64,000 nt of DNA, from contig JAETNO010000006.1 of assembly GCA_021768245.1 (NCBI GenBank), positions 47,355 through 111,354 on the forward strand, read 5' to 3'. A model generated the notes under the pieces. The model made no database searches and was not told where the DNA came from. It saw only the letters and a program-made list of their open reading frames with translations. Source of the DNA: Bacteroidaceae bacterium. Lineage in GTDB: Bacteria; Bacteroidota; Bacteroidia; Bacteroidales; Muribaculaceae. Below, piece by piece: positions 62,582 to 64,000 of this stretch. A program made the position numbers and the translations under genes. Within the stretch, counting starts at the first letter, position 1. Each line of letters starts with the position of its first letter.

Positions 62582-62613
62582 ACGAAAACCATTAAATTTA
62601 ACTTATATTTTAT

Positions 62614-62646
62614 AACCGGGCTATTTTATATAATAGCCTGGTTTTC
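62614..62646 (+). terminator. Terminator after the DUF6377 gene
   Basis: AACCGGGCTATT (62614-62625) pairs with AATAGCCTGGTT (62632-62643) with one wobble, followed by a short T-run. Confidence 0.75.
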
Positions 62647-62699
62647 AATTTATATGTATTTATATTGGATTTATATGATTTATATTATGGATGTTTACT

Positions 62700-62731
62700 A
62701 TTGCAGTCGGGTGAAAAACGCTCTATCTTTG
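62700..62731 (+). promoter_or_regulatory. Promoter facing into the IS4 element, no visible gene
   Basis: ATTG (62700-62703), a 20-base spacer and TATCTTTG (62724-62731) give a predicted start near 62735. The IS4 left end begins at 62772, about 37 bases into the transcript, so the gene it served lies beyond the element, outside the window. Confidence 0.6.
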
Positions 62732-62771
62732 TGTTATTAATATAAAGGACATCACGATTCAGTCCCTTGAT

Positions 62772-62798
62772 CACTAGTGTCTCTTAAAAAGTGTTAAT
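62772..62798. repeat. IS4 left terminal inverted repeat
   Basis: Begins CACTAGTGTCTCTTAAAA and ends TGTTAAT. It includes the transposase stop codon (62794-62796). Confidence 0.78.
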
Positions 62799-63852
62799 CA
62801 AATTCGAGGTCAAGAGTTGGATGGCAATTTGCTATTTGTGCTGGCTCCGGTTCTGGAGTCAACAAGTCCTTGATATGTTCCTTGGATGTCTCGGAATTAC
62901 CCCAGAATGTGGTGACTCTAAGGTGCTGTTTGATCCATTTGAAGAAAAGCTCCACCTGCCATCGGTTCTTGTAAAGGAGCACAATCTGTTTGGCAGACAG
63001 GAAGAAATTATTTGTGTAAAAAACAAAACTTCTCTTCAGGTCAGGGATATACGCTACAATACGTCTAATCCGGGAAGGGTAGTTGGATGCATTGCGTCTA
63101 CCGGTAAACCTTACGGTATAATCTTGAAGAATGTTTCCATTCTCGGGCATGTCCAGACCATCCTCGACAATGAACTTCGGCTTAGCCTTCTCTCTTATGA
63201 CAAAGAAGGCTCCATGTTCCTCAATCTTATGAAGCCTATCCAAGTCCCAGTATCCACGGTCGAAGATATAACCGGCCAACGGTTCATAATCAATGATATC
63301 CATCGCATTTACATCATGAACCGAGGCATTGGTGATGTTTATCATAACTGGAATCTGCGTCACTATATCAAGTTGGGTATGCAGTTTAATGCCGGACTTG
63401 GTGCTTCTGAACTTTGCCCAGTCATAAACACTCATGCAAAGGTCAATCGTGGAGGAATCGAACGCATAGAACTTGCCGCCGATACAAAATTCCCGGTCTA
63501 TACGGGCTTCCTGAGCCAGCACAATCATATGGTTGGCGAACTCCTCGAACACATGCCAATCACGATTGGTATTGCATCTGGAGAGAATATTACGGTCTAC
63601 CGCTTCTTTGCCAAATCCGAGATGAAAGGATTTCTTGCGATGTGCTGTAGTGATATCCGAGAGTTCACGGAGACTTCGACATCCGAGCAGTTGACCGAAT
63701 ATAAGGACAAGCAACTGTCCCCAATAAGACAACTGCCATCCGAGGGTTCTGTCCTCAACCTTATTTTTGGTACGATGCTCCATGATTCTTTCAAATTTGC
63801 GTTTTGGCAAAAAGTCAACAATCTGGCTGAAAATGTATCGTCCTGCATTCAT
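62794..63852 (-). CDS. IS4-family transposase (DDE type, altered C-terminus)
   Basis: A 352-residue transposase. The N-terminal DUF4372-type block (MNAGRYIFSQIVDFLPKRKF) and the DDE core are intact: Asp132 (FYAFDSSTID), Asp198 (YIFDRGYWDL) and Glu301 in the IS4 signature Y294-R297-E301-K308 (LYKNRWQVELFFKWIKQH). Beyond FWGNSE (about 315-321) the last 31 residues do not look like the usual hydrophobic IS4 tail (SENAVxxQI...). The protein stops inside the left inverted repeat and is some tens of residues shorter than related transposases I recall. It may be truncated by an internal deletion, or be a short variant; activity is uncertain. Confidence 0.88.
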   Translation of the reverse strand: MNAGRYIFSQIVDFLPKRKFERIMEHRTKNKVEDRTLGWQLSYWGQLLVLIFGQLLGCRSLRELSDITTAHRKKSFHLGFGKEAVDRNILSRCNTNRDWHVFEEFANHMIVLAQEARIDREFCIGGKFYAFDSSTIDLCMSVYDWAKFRSTKSGIKLHTQLDIVTQIPVMINITNASVHDVNAMDIIDYEPLAGYIFDRGYWDLDRLHKIEEHGAFFVIREKAKPKFIVEDGLDMPENGNILQDYTVRFTGRRNASNYPSRIRRIVAYIPDLKRSFVFYTNNFFLSAKQIVLLYKNRWQVELFFKWIKQHLRVTTFWGNSETSKEHIKDLLTPEPEPAQIANCHPTLDLEFD

Positions 63853-63973
63853 GAAAAATTGGGGAACCGAGTTTTAAGGCTCCAACCCCAATATAATCAT
63901 TTGAAAAGTGCGACAAGGTTTGCAGGCCTGAAAATCGCGTAACCAACATGAATACAGAGTTTAATAATTTCGC

Positions 63974-64000
63974 ATTAACAGATTTTAAAAGACGCCAGTG
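63974..64000. repeat. IS4 right terminal inverted repeat
   Basis: On the minus strand it begins CACTGGCGTCTTTTAAAA and has TGTTAAT at the inner end, mirroring the left repeat with five differences. Confidence 0.75.

Larger units (their letters stand above)
62772..64000. mobile_element. IS4-family insertion sequence
   Basis: A 1229-base element bounded by imperfect 27-base inverted repeats (62772-62798 and 63974-64000; 22 of 27 positions match). It encodes one transposase on the minus strand. The outer end of the right repeat is the last base of the window, so target-site duplications cannot be checked and the element could extend slightly further. Confidence 0.82.

Noticed and set aside
62791..63942. 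Long plus-strand reading frame of 383 codons across the IS4 element
   Set aside because: It is the exact antisense of the transposase, whose DDE and YREK motifs are clear on the minus strand; the plus frame shows no family pattern.

Overview
The window comes from a Bacteroidota chromosome, most likely order Bacteroidales. I would guess a gut Muribaculaceae- or Bacteroides-like anaerobe, but the family-level guess is weak. Supporting signs are a SusC/SusD pair, Bacteroidota-only families (DUF4293, DUF6377, BT_3928-type DoxX protein, Bacteroidota-type LptD), menaquinone genes, and many promoters of the form TTTG-N19/20-TAnnTTTG, the -33/-7 pattern of the Bacteroidota primary sigma factor. Shine-Dalgarno sites are mostly absent. 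Coding density is very high and no gene-free stretch exceeds 300 bases. I saw no tRNA, rRNA, CRISPR array or prophage.

Layout. 1-6,887: 3' end of an AraC-type regulator, then one operon of thioredoxin-like protein, SusC and SusD with its own promoter and terminator. 7,092-15,828: ClpC (minus) diverging from gyrA, a TPR protein, a duplicated DUF1599 protein and a DoxX/MauE-like membrane protein. 15,903-22,906: NhaA antiporter, a pair of exported transglutaminase/DUF3857-like proteins, and Pgk. 22,986-30,214: YjbQ, a split ThrE-type exporter with a small membrane protein, a LysR regulator, an S9 peptidase and a GadC-like antiporter. 30,364-34,275 (minus): a fused NapH-NapG quinol dehydrogenase, a Tat-exported iron-sulfur aldo/keto reductase, a DUF1893 protein and an ECF-transporter S component. 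34,571-35,908: glutamate dehydrogenase. 36,025-40,403 (minus): an envelope operon of GT4 glycosyltransferase, LPG-synthase-like membrane protein, NfeD protease and KdsB. 40,592-43,464 (minus): menB-menC-menE, diverging from serB. 44,904-52,375 (minus): ECF sigma factor, putative anti-sigma factor, Spy-like protein and a giant alpha-2-macroglobulin. 52,554-56,360 (minus): a small conserved protein, an outer-membrane barrel and LptD. 56,596-62,581: Lrp regulator, MtaB, GT2, SurE (minus), DUF4293 and a DUF6377 regulator. 62,772-64,000: an IS4-family insertion sequence with both inverted repeats inside the window.

How the genes work together. Much of the window serves the cell envelope: LPS supply and assembly (kdsB, lptD, glycosyltransferases), outer-membrane uptake (susCD), envelope stress (ECF sigma/Spy/alpha-2-macroglobulin) and anaerobic quinone-linked redox (menBCE, NapHG fusion with AKR). 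The rest is housekeeping (gyrA, pgk, gdhA, serB, clpC, mtaB, surE).

The best candidates for something new are the NapHG-fusion/exported AKR module, the sigma-factor-led alpha-2-macroglobulin operon, the tandem exported transglutaminase-like pair, and an IS4 element sitting just downstream of a promoter that no longer has a visible gene.
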